Assembly: GCA_012184525.1 (NCBI GenBank)
Contig: WOFQ01000106.1
Coordinates: forward strand, 1-50,194
Length of the DNA stretch: 50,194 nt
Source: Xenoacremonium recifei
Taxonomy: Eukaryota; Ascomycota; Sordariomycetes; Hypocreales; Nectriaceae
Direction of reading: 5' to 3'
Shown one piece after another: positions 32,227 through 43,543 of the stretch. The translations under genes and the position numbers were made by a program. Every line of letters starts with the position of its first letter. Position 1 is the first letter of the stretch. The notes under the pieces were generated by a model. It searched no databases and was not told the origin of the DNA. It saw only the letters and a program-made list of their open reading frames with translations.

Positions 32227-33898
32227 ATGGAGGACCCAGGCCAGTCTTCATGGCACATGGCCCATGCGGCCTTTGCGGCTCCGACGAGGCTTGAATGGCC
32301 TCTGTGCGCAGTTGACTTTGCGCGATACGCCAATGATCAGATTGATCAGTATTTGTTCCAAAATGGAGGGTAAGTTGGATCATCTCCGCCAAAGGCCGCC
32401 CATGCTCACGCTTTCTCAGAAACATCTATGTATGCAATATCATGGCCCTTCCGTATAGGTTCGTGGCAAGAGTCATGTGCGTCTTATCACCCCGCTTCAC
32501 TAAGATGTTCCCGTCCTAACTTCTCTCCATAGGGCTCGCATTGAAGCCCTGGACATGAACCCCTACTGCGACTCCATCAAGTTCTACTTGAGCACCCTCG
32601 CACGCATCACCAGAGCCCCTACCTACTATGAAGAGACCTCATCCGAAGATGACTCGGATGCAGAGCCCGTCCATTGGACTCAATGGAGAGAAACGTCTCG
32701 ATCACTATCTGCGAGGAGCCAGATGCAAATGCTTCGTCGGCGGGAATTCTTCCATGATAAGCTCATCAAATATGGCTGCCAGCCCTGCTACCCAATCCAA
32801 GTTCGAGAGAGAGGTAGACACTGGATACCGGAGTATGAGGACATCTTTCTATTTTGGCTCGGCCAATTCGAGAACTCTGGTAGAGAGGGTTACATGAATG
32901 TCTACGAACTTCAGTGGCAACGATGGCAGGAGTTCAAGAATTGGCAATACAGCACTCGCGACGTATACTCCGACGACCCATCAGCCCGTCTGGAGATTGG
33001 TCTCAACTTCATGACCCAGTACGGTGTTCTTCGGCCGATTAGATTCGTCGGCGACCCTGCCGAACAAGACAGACTTACGACATGGCTCGAATACATGTTC
33101 TGGGAGTACACTCAGCACGAAACACTTGAGTGGCACTTTCGATACGAGAGGTGGTTCCAACACTGCTGGGAGAGCCTTCTCAACGACCTTGAGGCTCTGG
33201 GACAGGACGGTCTTCTTGACTTCGACACCGATGAGGAACTTGAAGGAGACATCACTCTAACTCGGCTCGAACGCAACATTGAGAGAGCCAGAGCTTTTGT
33301 CTCGCGTTCTCGTACCGCGGATGAATACATTCCCCCCAGCTCTCCTGGGTATACCATAACAGAGGAAAAGCTTGCCGAGTATGAGCGTATGTATCAAGCC
33401 TATCTTGAACGAGAAGAATTCCTCGAGATGTTTGACGAGGAGGACTTCGCGCTCGGAGAAGCTGAGGAACGGTATAATAGGAACCTCCTACTTCTAGAGT
33501 GGCTGATGTGGCATGTTCGCATCGTCGAGCGCGAGGTTGAATCACAACGCAGAGGGTTTGCCGGGCACGGCAGACACTCCTGCACTACGTACTACTCTGA
33601 GGGCCTGGCCCTTCTTCCTGCCCCTGCCCCGGCCCCGCCTGAGAAGCATGACCATGATGGTGAACCCTCAGATGAAGAGCCTGATGCTAAGCGCCCTGCT
33701 ACTGCGGCTTCTTCAATTGATCTCGCCGCTGCCGCCGCTGCGTTGGCTCATTCGCCAGCCTCTCTTTTGTTACTCCTTACTGGGCAACCCTCTATTGGGA
33801 CAGCCTTTATTGATCAACCCTCTACTGAGGAACCCGCTACTGAGCAGCCCTCTACTGAGGAGGCTTCTTCTGAAGAGGAGCCAGCCAACCCATGCTAA
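32227..33898 (+). CDS. Trp-rich acidic orphan protein, 521 aa
   Basis: Three exons, 32227-32369, 32420-32476 and 32533-33898, join in phase through 50-nt and 56-nt introns to give 521 aa. The junctions create LFQNGGNIYVCNIMALPYRF and ARVMARIEALDMNPYCDS. The product is rich in Trp, Tyr, Glu and Arg (WLEYMFWEYTQHETLEWHF) and helical, with an acidic Ser/Asp patch near residue 100. A Pro-Ala stretch and three 10-residue QPSTEE-type repeats form the tail. No signal peptide, membrane segment or known catalytic motif is seen. I do not recognise the family; it looks like a lineage-restricted ascomycete protein. A TATA-like CATAAAAGA lies near 32129. It is the first of four adjacent + strand orphan-type genes. 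Confidence 0.75.
33785..33874 (+). repeat. Three in-frame 30-bp repeats in the orphan gene tail
   Basis: Units 33785-33814, 33815-33844 and 33845-33874 all begin CA(A/G)CCCTCTA and encode QPSIGTAFID, QPSTEEPATE and QPSTEEASSE. The exact 30-bp period and uninterrupted frame suggest expansion by replication slippage under coding constraint. Confidence 0.9.
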
Positions 33899-34549
33899 GA
33901 CTATATCAATGCGTTGGCGATGCTTTAAGGAAAGCATCATGCCGCTAAAAAGTAATACTGATGACTACTAATGATAAAGACTTGGAACCAGGCCAAGTAT
34001 ACCTACCCGGCGCCCGTGATGGTGGGCGCGGGATTGGGACTCGGTGTTTCGGGAACTGCTTTTTGGGATATTGCAGATTGATTATCGTGTCATAAATAGA
34101 TTCAGGCAGGATATGGATGGACTTCGGGATTTGCATCATGATCATGAATAGGTATGGGTAATCTGTCATTGCCAGGTATGTCGCGATGGCCCACTCGTTA
34201 AGCTCTGTGGATTAGGTTGGGATACCTTATTTTTATGCTTTTCTTTTCTTGACACGGTTTCCTAGGGACCTAAGGCAACGTCCAACTTAGGGAGGAGAGG
34301 ATATCTGGCTAATCAGAACCTCAATACTATGACGCTTTCTCTTGTGCCTGTGCTCCTCATCAAGACTCCGTGCGTGATAACACTAGTATCTCGAGGTTAG
34401 GGCACAATAGCTTTGTGCTACTTCACTGTCCCAGGCGCAGACTCACCTATCACTGCTGGAATATGACCTCTAGCTCTGCATCCAGCAGTACCTAATGCTC
34501 GCCGTTAGGAGCTCAGCCAGCCCGTCAACCCCTGTATGGTCAACGGCAA
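33899..34549. other. Intergenic, no gene seen
   Basis: About 650 bases. A GC-rich hairpin (CGCCCG...TGGGCG near 34011-34030) lies just after the orphan gene and could be a 3'-end structure. Otherwise nothing is recognised. Confidence 0.45.
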
Positions 34550-36082
34550 ATGGTTGGTCGAGACCACCCGCACCGCATGAAAGTAATTCCTGCCAGCGTC
34601 CTCAGCCGCACTTCCCCCTCAGCTGAAAACTCTTCGGACTTGTCTCTTCTCTCTCTCCGTGATGCATCAGTCATGGACGGACCTCAGGATCACAAGCGAA
34701 CGCGAGCCGAGGAGCCCTCGCCAGCTCACGACGCCGGCCCTCCAACGAAGAAGATCAAGGAGCAGAATGACATGGTGAGCTCGATCGAAACTGATGATTG
34801 GGACACAGAGCCCAAGATCGAGCAGCTTCGTGGGTTCTTGAAGGAATATGACAGCCGGACCAGTTCTTGACGCTGCTTTTCCTGTCCTCCAGACCTCAAC
34901 GCACTCAAGCTTCCCAAAGACCTTGCCCGGTTCGCGAAAAACGGAGAGCCAGACTTGTTTGATCTCAGAGAGGTAAGCAGAAGTAGGCTTAGGCTATGAA
35001 CTTTCTTTCTAACAAGTCTATCTATGAAGCATCCTTGCCCGCCAGAGGACCATCGACCTTTTGCTGCCACGGCCGTGAGCCGAGCAACGCAAACCCAGAA
35101 TCCATCCGAGTCCATACACTCGCCCTCGAGCAATCCTTCCCCAGGGGCAATTGACAGATTGTATGAGCATTTAAACGACTATCACATCTTTCATTTTCCC
35201 ATGGAGCTATTGCCAATGGCAAACCAAGAGGCAGATCGGGTCGCCTTGTACGAGTTAAGGCGATCGCTCTCACCGTCCATGTTCGGTGAAACCCAAACGG
35301 CCATGCTCGACTTGAATTATAATTATTATTATGGATATGATGAAGAGAATGTACTGACTAACTTCATCATGCCCTTTCTTGGTCCATGTGATCCCGGCCA
35401 CAGTTACGCTGAAAACACAGCCTTTGAGAACCTCTGGGACCTGACGGATGGGTCACCCGACGCACCTAAACCTGACATATACTACGGAACACACCCTGAG
35501 AAACTATCTCAATCTATCCGCGACGAGCTCAGCCACTATATTATGCCGTCGGATGATTTGAACAAACCGATAGCACCGAACTTCTTTGTTATTTTTAAGG
35601 ACCGATGGGGTCATCCACTGGGCGGCGAGGCGACATGGGAGCAAGCTCGCTACGCGGGAGCGATTGGATCCCGCGCTATGCATAGCCTGCAGAACTATGG
35701 AGAGGCTGAGCCGATCTATGATGGTAATGCATATACCTTCAGCGCAGTCTTCTGGCTGACCCAACTTTGGATATTTGCCCACCACGTTACGGCGCCGACG
35801 GCTGAATGGGGCGACCCAGAATATCATATGACTATGGTAATGTCATTCAACATGATGACGAATCGCGGAGAATTGGCCGAAGCAATCACCGTACTCAGGA
35901 ATGTCAAAGATTTGGCTCAGCGTTACCGAGAGAACTTCATCCGAGCTGCGAATGCCCAAGCCCCAGAAGAGGAGCTGGCTTCTGTCCAGCTCCTCCAGGA
36001 ACACTTTGACGCCTCAACCGAGATGCAGCATGAAGTGGACTCAGTTGAACGAACCTTCTATTGGGTTGACAGCCCACCCTAG
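34550..36082 (+). pseudogene. DUF7924-like protein gene with one nonsense codon
   Basis: Two exons, 34550-34975 and 35030-36082 (54-nt intron restoring FDLREHPCPPED), encode a protein with an N-terminal nuclear-localisation-like patch (HKRTRAEEPS plus PTKKIKEQ). It continues with a domain resembling the fungal family of unknown function DUF7924: PKPDIYYGTHPEKL, IRDEL, APNFFVIFKD, then YAGAIGSRAMHSLQNYGEAE and DPEYHMTMV. A TGA at 34868-34870 interrupts the first exon between RTSS and the in-frame continuation DLNALKLPKDLARFAKNGEP; it is explained by CGA-to-TGA or TGG-to-TGA. A 30-nt intron removing it would be too short and lacks a good donor. The start could also be the ATG at 34674. Function of the family is unknown to me; the PxD...xxK pattern is suggestive of a restriction-like fold but the expected acidic residue before the Lys is Phe here. 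Confidence 0.7.
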
Positions 36083-36651
36083 CTTATTATTATTACGCAG
36101 GAGGATCAAGCATTCAGAAGTTGAAGGAGGGGTTGTCGATCTAGCTCTGTCTGCCACAGGATCACCACCGGCGGATTTGACTGAGTCTCCCCAGGTGGAA
36201 ATGGAGGAAGGGTAGAAGTTGTTTCATGAATTCAAGGGACCGAGAATACGACGGAGGTGGACGACTGGATGGAGCAATTATGGGCTGACTTGAACATACT
36301 GTCTTTACTGCCGAAAACTTTGGAACTGGGTGGGTGTTCTAAGTAATTGAGATAACAAGGGAACCTAATAGGAGGAAAAAATGAAGAGTAGAGCAGCAAG
36401 TAGCAGGGCCTTTCTTTAATTAAAATTGGATTCTTATGTCGAGACATCAGAAAGACAATACCTAGTAGAGAGGAGGGTTGTTGTTCGAGGGAAGGTCGAG
36501 GCAAGCCCCGGATACAGCCGCGGACTAAGATAAGGATGAGATGGGGCAACGGATCAACACTAACCCGTCACTTTGGCGATTTCCCCAGTAGAAACCGAGC
36601 TCTCCCACATTAGCTACGGCACCTTTTCTAAGATCCAGCACTCCCGTCATA
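36083..36651. other. Intergenic, no gene seen
   Basis: About 570 bases containing the 3' region of the DUF7924-like gene and the upstream region of the kinase-like gene. No feature is recognised. Confidence 0.45.
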
Positions 36652-37631
36652 ATGAGGGAGGAGATTGTGGATGACACGCAACAGCCAACTTCTGGAGAAT
36701 CACTATGGGAGCGCTATGAAATTGTGGATGAACCGCAACAGCCAACTTCTGGAAGATCACTATGGGAGCGCTGTGAAAGACCTTCGAGAAGACCTACGGG
36801 AAGACCTGCGGGAAGACCACCGAGGCCACCTCCAGGATGGCCACGATTGACACGGCCACAGCAGCCATCACCACCACGAAAACCCTCACCCACAGATGTA
36901 TGCCACGTCAAGGTTAGCACGTCAATCTGCGTGATGTTTCTGCCTAAGCTGACTTATGATTGTGCTCCCGAATCCAGTTCCGTTTGGGGTGCAGCATCGT
37001 GACGGCCAGCGGCCTAGAGAACGATCTTAACCACACCAATGTCCTCCGACTCTCGATTACTCGCGGTCCGTTCGAACGTTTCTTTCTAGCGCTGGCTCTC
37101 CTGCTCCCGACAGCCCTTCAGGCGCTCGTGCGAGCCACCTTTCCGGGCCTCTTACTTCCACCCCGCGTCGTCCTCAAGATGAAAAAGCCCGACTGGGATC
37201 ACGAATTCGAAAACGAAAAGCGAATGTATAAAAAGCTCGAAAGCCTTCAAGGCCAGGTTATACCGCACTTTCTGGGCGAAACAACTTGCCAAGGAAGGCC
37301 GGCTATTCTTCTTTCAGAAATTGTCGGCGTGACGGTTTGGGAACAAGAGATGCCGCCTCTTGGAATTGAAGAGTTCAACAAGCTCGCCTACGCCGCTTTG
37401 CAGGAGCTCCATAAATTCGGGTTATCATATGAGGATTTGAAACTGGATAACTTGCTTCTAGTTGATGGTCGAGTCATGATTGTCGACTTGGAGTCTGTCA
37501 CTGAACTGCCAGAAGAAGATCGAGAAGGCGCTGCTAGTAGTGACAGGTCCCAACTCAGGACTGTGTATGTTAGATATATGAGAGGCTGCTACGGTCCTGA
37601 CTGGCGGCCACCAAGATCGCTATACGCCTAA
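36652..37631 (+). CDS. Small divergent protein-kinase-like protein
   Basis: Two exons, 36652-36912 and 36978-37631 (65-nt intron), give 304 aa. The C-terminal 150 residues match the fungal orphan kinase-like group: PPRVVLKMKKPDWDHEFENE (candidate ATP-site Lys in VVLK), FLGETTCQGRPAILLSEIVG (hinge region), LQELHKFGLSYEDLKLDNLL (catalytic loop with Tyr for His but Asp, Lys and Asn kept) and MIVDLESV (DFG replaced by DLE, metal-binding Asp kept). No glycine-rich loop is evident, and the protein ends soon after, so the C-lobe is truncated compared with a canonical 260-aa kinase domain. The N-terminal 80 residues are a duplicated 19-aa unit plus an Arg/Pro-rich linker (RRPTGRPAGRPPRPPPGWP). Substrate is unknown. 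It sits between the DUF7924-like and PD-(D/E)XK-like genes on the same strand. Confidence 0.7.
36664..36777 (+). repeat. 57-bp tandem duplication at 5' end of kinase-like gene
   Basis: Copy 1 is 36664-36720 and copy 2 is 36721-36777. They differ at only a few positions and encode IVDDTQQPTSGESLWERYE and IVDEPQQPTSGRSLWERCE, so the duplication is in frame (19 aa) and recent. Confidence 0.92.
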
Positions 37632-38232
37632 AGGTTATGGTTTCAAAGCGATTCAATCCTCCCCAGACGGTGACCCGTTAGGGTGGCGCCGGGAGGCTGA
37701 TCGGGTCTTGCGCATCCCAGCTTTCGTTCGTGACCAGGTTCAACAGTCAACCCCGGCGCCTACTGGCCGTGGATGTTGAGATGTGGCTGTGAACCAGGGC
37801 CACTCTGTAAGTGACGGCATGAGGTTGAACGTTCCCTTTATTTGGGCCGCAGTCCCGGGCCAACAATGAAGGCCATCGTGAATCCATGCCTGGAGAATCC
37901 TACGATCTTCTCACAAACACACCACTCTTATTCACGGTCCAGTCCGTCACATATTTAGTGGTCCCTCCACGGCCGCATTTCAGGTATTTCACCCAATTGC
38001 CAACCACCATCAACAATCCTTAAGGGCTCAAGCCGTCCATACACATTACAATGGTGGAAATTCCAGGCAACCACCTGCAAGGCAAACTAGCTCCTCTTTC
38101 CCGGCGCTTACATTCGAATCTGCAGCAGTTGAGCGTGACTTATCTTACTATATATACTTCTGGAAGTTGGCCAGTGCCCAGCTCCAAAGGTAGTTCCGTG
38201 TTCTCTATGAGTCTCCCCAGGCATGATAGATC
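37632..38232. other. Intergenic, no gene seen
   Basis: About 600 bases between two + strand orphan genes. A possible TATA-like stretch (ACTATATATAC) lies near 38147, about 85 bases upstream of the next start codon. An in-phase ATG at 38051 opens another frame, but that frame differs from the downstream gene. Confidence 0.45.
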
Positions 38233-39348
38233 ATGGCAACCACCGTGGGCGAGCTTATCCATCAACACTCCACCAATCCGACTATAGACACTCTGCTGCA
38301 GTCGGAAAGCAACAAAGCATGGGTGAAATCGTATCATCCAATTTCCAGACTTCTAGTCCACACTCGTTGGCAAGGAGCTGATTTTGACGATGGAAACGTA
38401 ACTGGCGACTTCACTAATGCGTTCCTGGAGGAGTACGACGACGAAGCTCTTCGTCTGAATGAGCCCGCATATCCTCCGAATTGCCGGCAATGGCGTCTGG
38501 ACTCGGAAGAAGATGGGGCGCAGTGGTTTAATACAGAAGTCTCAAATATCGTGCTTCCTGCCTTTACAAAATTTCCACTAATCCTCCAATGTTACCAAGA
38601 GAAGGCTCTGTCAGAAAAAAAGACAGATGAGACAGTGGATACGCAATACTCGGTACTTTATAACAACAGGAGGCTACCTATTGCAATCGGCGAATTCAAG
38701 AGGGGCATTCTCAAAGAGGAGGAGTGGAGGAGCGGGAGGCTAAGTAAAGCCTCACAAAGAACGTTTTCCCAGGAATTAAGAGGGTAAATGGTCCTGGCAT
38801 CCGTCGTCTAACGTTCAGTCCGATACTAATTAGATGTGACAAGCAGATACGCACATAAATACCGGTGCCCCCAGGTCTTCTGCTTTGATAACTATACTTT
38901 CCTGATGCTACAGTTCAGGGCCAGAACGCCAGACGAAATTAAAGATCCCAAGTGCGAAGTCGATTGTTGGATCTTTCCTCGAGAAAACTTTCTGGGAACC
39001 CCTCTGCGATATGCTCTGTATAGACTTCTACTGCAGGGCTTCTGCAGATGCCAAGGGATGATAGCTTGTGATGTAGCGCTCTATGGACAACGACCATCCG
39101 TACGAGAGTTCTACAATGGGCGGCCCCTTTGGAAGCTTGAGGATGGCAAGCTGTATGCTCGGCCTTGGGGGCATGAGCGAGTGCACGACTCAACATGCGG
39201 TGCTTTCTACTGGTCAGGCCCTGATGGCTCGACCGCATTGCTGGACGGGAACAATAACCGCGTATGGGATACGATGGCGTTCTGGGTCCTTCAAGAGGCG
39301 GAGGAACCTATGGCCGAGGAGGAGGAGGATTTGTATGGACCAGGGTAG
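38233..39348 (+). CDS. PD-(D/E)XK nuclease-like orphan protein
   Basis: Two exons, 38233-38783 and 38847-39348, are joined by a 63-nt intron (branch ACTAAT, acceptor CAG) that restores QELRGYAHKYRCPQVFCFD; total 350 aa. The order of polar residues fits a PD-(D/E)XK fold: Glu102 (FNTEVSNIVLPAF helix), Asp136 (TVDTQYS), then Glu154 and Lys156 in PIAIGEFKR, with Gln residues near 175-180 in the following helix (SQRTFSQEL). The N terminus (ISRLLVHTRWQGADFDDGN, AFLEEYDDEALRLNEPAY) and the FPREN...LRYALYRLLLQGFCRCQG block recall an abundant, uncharacterised ascomycete family. The end is acidic. No signal peptide is present. Nuclease activity is inferred from the motif only. The gene looks intact. 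Confidence 0.72.
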
Positions 39349-40101
39349 CCCACACGAGGTCCAAAACAGACCGAGTTCGGGTTTGGGTGAGCATTTGGGG
39401 GTTGAAGGGTGAAGTTTAGATGAGAGATAGTCAACACCACAGTGAACCTGCACTTTCACCGATCCTTCATCGCACTTCAGCCCCCGGGGGTTCCAAATCG
39501 GCGGAATCCCAATTGAATCAGGGGAAATTCCACTCTGCAAAGTTCAAGACTCGGCATTCCAAAAACCAAGTCTCACGCTCAGAATTGCTTTGGACTCTGA
39601 ACACTCCCGAGATTGATGAGCATCCATGACAGCGAGACATTGGGGAGGCGTTGGACGTTCTAGAACCTCCCCACAGGCGTTGGATCGCTATGGCTCAGCG
39701 CCCCGCCAGTGCCCGAGAGTGAGCCAGTCCAGTGAAGCTTACTCCCCTAACCCATGACAGCTGGGTTTGAGTTCGAGCTGGCTCTCCCTCCCTTCCTGCT
39801 TAGGAGCTTTGGTCTGGTCCAGCCCCAGCCCAGCCCACCTCAGCCAACTGGAACCAAGTTTCCAGCGAGCGCAGGGGGGGTAAAGCCGCCCAATGATCGC
39901 TGGAACCTCGCTCGCCCGTCCACTACAGCCAGCGAGTCCAGTCCAGTAAGTGGAGCGTTTACCGCCTCGACTTACTCCGCCCGCCGAGCTGCCCGTTCTT
40001 GACGCCATCGTCATCCATCCTTCATCCTCTCCTCTTCTTAACCTCTTTCTCGTCTCTGTGTCTCTCTCTCCCCCAATGGCCTGACCCGCGCCGCGCAGAG
40101 A
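39349..40101. promoter_or_regulatory. EOS1 upstream region with pyrimidine-rich core
   Basis: About 750 bases. The last 80 bases before the EOS1 start (40017-40078) are strongly CT-rich (CATCCTCTCCTCTTCTTAAC, then TCTCGTCTCTGTGTCTCTCT). Such tracts usually mark transcription starts of fungal housekeeping genes. Nothing else is recognised upstream. Confidence 0.45.
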
Positions 40102-41284
40102 ATGGCCGCTCCCTCCCCCCTACGACGGGGCTCGCTGGGCCATGGCCATCCTCTCCCCTCGCCGTCAGCCTCCAACATGCACTTCTCGTCCTCGTCCGCC
40201 TACGACAACGGCGCCGCCCACCTGCTCCAGCAACACCAACTCCAACAACACCAGCAGCAGCAACAGTTGCTCCTCCGCGAACAGCGACATAGCTTCTCCT
40301 CCTCCGTCGTCGACAATGAACCGCCCGTCCATCCGTCGCTGCTTCAGCCGCGCGTCGCCGTCGTCCTGAATGTGCCCCCGCCATGGCATCCTTGGCTGTT
40401 CGCGCTGAGGCTCGTCTCGGTGCTGCCCGCGGCGTGGTGGGGGTTGCCGTCGCTGCTGCAGTTGATGCTGCGGCTGCTTCCTGGGCCTGAGATGATTGCG
40501 GCAGACTCGCTGTCTGGGGGCCCGACGACGAGGATGTATGCTCTGACCGAGACGGGCTTGGCGACTATATGGGTGCGTTGGCAACCTTGGAAGAAGTGGG
40601 ATATATGACAGTCGTGCATGGCTAACACGAGATACAGTGTTTTGCGTCGGGATATCTCTCATTTTTCTTCACGGACTGCTTGATGTCGAGGTGGTATGTC
40701 GTTCTCCTGCATCACCAAAGACGCACCGAAAGGCCACGAGACCAGCCGACTAACACGCATTCCCAGGCTCATCAACTACACCCCGCAAGCCACCATGGTC
40801 CGACTCCTCACAATCAACGTCTGCAACGCCTACATCACCGCCGGCGTCCTCACGCTCGCAGGCGGCTTCCGCGATCCTCGCCTCCTCCTCCCAGGCTGGA
40901 TCGGCATCGCAACCGTACGTTGACTCTCCCCCTCTCCCACGTCACATGCACCACCTCTCCCTCCCTCCCTACCCCTCAGCGCGTCCGCCGAGGATCAACG
41001 CCAGCTGACCTTTTCCCCCCGCGCCTGCTTAGACCTTCACCGTCGTCTACCACATCACCCACCAAAAGATCAACATCCGAAAAGAGACGTCCACCTCGGT
41101 CAACGTCTTCTCCATCGCCAGCTTCATCAGCATGATCGTCCTGCTGGCGCACATGCACCTCTACGACCCCGAATACCCCAAGATACCCCTAATTACCGCC
41201 GGCCGCCTCGCATGGGAAGAAGCCTCCCGTGTCGCCGTCCAGGTCTCCCAGCAGAAAGCTGAAGCCGGCCGCGTCGATCTTTGA
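40102..41284 (+). CDS. EOS1: N-glycosylation protein EOS1
   Basis: Eos1 is an ER membrane protein required for N-glycosylation and oxidative-stress tolerance in yeast. Four exons, 40102-40572, 40638-40693, 40767-40914 and 41033-41284, agree in phase and give 308 aa. The family core is clear: FASGYLSFFFTDCLMSRW, LINYTPQATMVRLLTINVCN, YITAGVLTLAGGF, LLPGWIGIATTFTVVYHITH and FSIASFISMIVLLAHMHL, making about four transmembrane segments. The N terminus carries a Gln/His-rich tract (QQHQLQQHQQQQQLLL), then a hydrophobic Pro/Trp segment (WHPWLFALRLVSVLPAAWWG). Two small internal exons are bracketed by good GTGCGT/GTATGT/GTACGT donors. It is intact and converges on eIF1 about 0.9 kb downstream. Confidence 0.9.
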
Positions 41285-42210
41285 TTTTCTCACCGTTTGT
41301 CTCGCTACCGTTGTACATACCCCTCGCTGCCCGATATAATGCGCGTCGTTTTGTCTTCCGATCCAAAATAGGGAACCGCCGACGTTCCATCGATTTTTTA
41401 TAAGTTTGAAGTTTGCCTGTCGTTCCTGGGAGAGGGCCCTGCTTTTCTATATAAGCACACCTGAGGCATCAGGCCTTCTGGGGACCTTTCGGAGTTATTT
41501 TGATGGATTGGAGTTGTTCAGGTCTTTCAGGACAGCCTTGGCGGCGGCGACTGGATCGCTTATAGTGGCGCGTTATGCGAGGAGTTTCTTCTTGATGTTT
41601 TGGCTGGATCTTGTTGAAAGTACTGGGGGTTTGGTACCTGAATAATCACCATCCGTTCTACATCCCACTCGGGTCCGTCTGTTCAAGCTACTCGTCTGGC
41701 CGCTTCCTCTGTGGTGTTAATTCGCCTGGACGCATCATCCCACTTGGATTCAATCCTTGGTTCCAGGTTTGGTGCTGTTGATGCCGAAATATTACACGGG
41801 GAAACGACAACGCATGAATTAGTTTCGGAATTGACATTGTATTGAATTGAGACTACTTGGTCGCCTGTCTAGTAATAAAACGAACGAATGACCGACAAGC
41901 CACACTAAAGATACCTTGCCTGTAGCTCAAACTTGGTCTCGCAAATGCATGCCCGTAATAAAGTTACTGGTCAAGTACATTGCAACGAATACACTTCCAA
42001 AAAAGCCACCAAGACTGCTCGCACTGGTGGATGCCCGTCGTCCTAGAATAATCGGACCCGACCGAGCCTCGGCGTGTCTGCTAGATGAGATCTCGCGACA
42101 CATCCGGAGAAGGCACAAGCCAGAGAGCGGCGTTGTGGCCCAGGGTCCTCTTCGTCAACGTGTGCTGACGATGCAGCAGAGGTTGACAGGACGACAGGGC
42201 ATGCCGAGCT
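41285..42210. other. Convergent 3' region between EOS1 and eIF1
   Basis: About 930 bases expected to hold both 3' UTRs. Small frames (for example 41406-41645) show no recognisable protein. An AATAAA-like AATAAAACG lies near 41873. Confidence 0.5.
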
Positions 42211-42956
42211 TTAGAATCCGTGGACCTTAATGGTCTTGGCGTCAAGCTCCAGGCCTTCCTTCTTGTCGATGAGAAACTCTTGGACGTCTTTGCGCTGATC
42301 GCCCTGGAGCTGGATCACCTCTCCCATTTCGGAGTCGTTGACGATGGTGCCATTGCAGGCTGTACAACGTAACCAACCATGTTAGCAGGGATTCGCAGCG
42401 ATCGCGCGCGTCTCGAGCGAGCTAGTGGGGTACCAACCAAATTTCTTCTTGATGACCTTGAGAATCTTCTTCTGGTCAAATTTCTTCGGAAGACCCTGAA
42501 CTGTGGTCAAAGTTTTACGTCCATTACGCTCTGAACGACCCAGTTAGCCTCTAGTGACAGACCGAGATGTGCGACGCCAAACAGCCTTGTAAGGAGGACA
42601 AATTTCGCATGTGCCGGAACGGGGGAGGGAGCACGAGGGGGAAGCGGTCGCGACGGGAGGGCGGGCACGGTACGTACGTTGGATGCGTATATGGATGTAA
42701 TTCTGCGTCTGCTTGGTTTCTCCTGTGTCCTCGTCGGCTTCGGCGAAGGGGTCTGTTGATCGCAAGTTAGCATGGGATTTGGTTCGGGGGCGGGAAATCG
42801 GAGATGGCGCGGGGTCAACATGGAAGTTTTGCGACTCGTGGCTTGGAGCCACCAGATGCGGGTGCGACAACGCAGATATGACACATCTACACATGACGGG
42901 GGAGCCGATCCAAAGGGCGAGAACGTACCGTAGGTCTTAAGATTTTCGATGGACAT
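42211..42956 (-). CDS. SUI1: Translation initiation factor eIF1 (SUI1)
   Basis: eIF1 binds the 40S subunit and enforces start-codon selection. Four exons, 42929-42956, 42678-42752, 42438-42530 and 42211-42359, join in phase to 114 aa, the usual length. The sequence is highly conserved: MSIENLKTYDPFAEADEDTG, NYIHIRIQQRNGRKTLTTVQ, GLPKKFDQKKILKVIKKKFA, CNGTIVNDSEMGEVIQLQGD, QRKDVQEFLIDKKEGL and a terminal KVHGF. The first exon codes for only nine residues. The longest intron (176 nt) separates exons 1 and 2. No lesion is seen. Confidence 0.97.
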
Positions 42957-43510
42957 AAACTCGGAGGTACCGGGGTGACCTTGGGAAATGGGTTTTGTGA
43001 AAAAAGAGACGAGGGGATTCAGCGACCGCTAACGTGGAGAGCGCCTCGCTGTGGGATAAGTTGGATGGAGTTGAAGTCTTGGACGGGGAGTGGTTTGCGA
43101 TGATGCAGAGAGCGGGAGGTGAAGGCGAGAGCGGCGGGGGATGGTCTCTTTGTAGGAGAGGCGAATTGAAGATTGCGGGTGGGAGGAGAGGAGGGGAGAG
43201 TCTGGAAGGGAGGGAGGGGCAAAGTGCAAAGGGGGCAGAACCTAAAGCCGCCTCCCTGCCGCGCCTGCGTGAGGGCTACTTCCGGAGTGGAGGCCTGACA
43301 TGTGAGGCACGAACGTGGCTTTTTCGCCTTCTTCCGCGGCTGCCCAGCCACACCCAGTGACTGCCACGATGGGTCCGTCCAAAACTGAGTCGTTCGGCTG
43401 TGCTCTGAGCGCTTCCATTCCATGGGCGAACCCGCAAAACGGTCGGTGAGGTGCTGCTCCGTCTCCGCTTAGACCGTCTTTCTCAACTTCTCGTCTTACA
43501 CTGCCCATGC

Positions 43511-43543
<33 letters not shown>

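Noticed and set aside
41406..41645. 79-aa + strand frame downstream of EOS1
   Set aside because: It lies in the EOS1 3' region, with no homology or intron structure.
43019..43423. 134-aa minus-strand frame
   Set aside because: It is the pyrimidine-rich eIF1 promoter and 5' UTR; the Ser/Pro/Arg-rich translation reflects composition.
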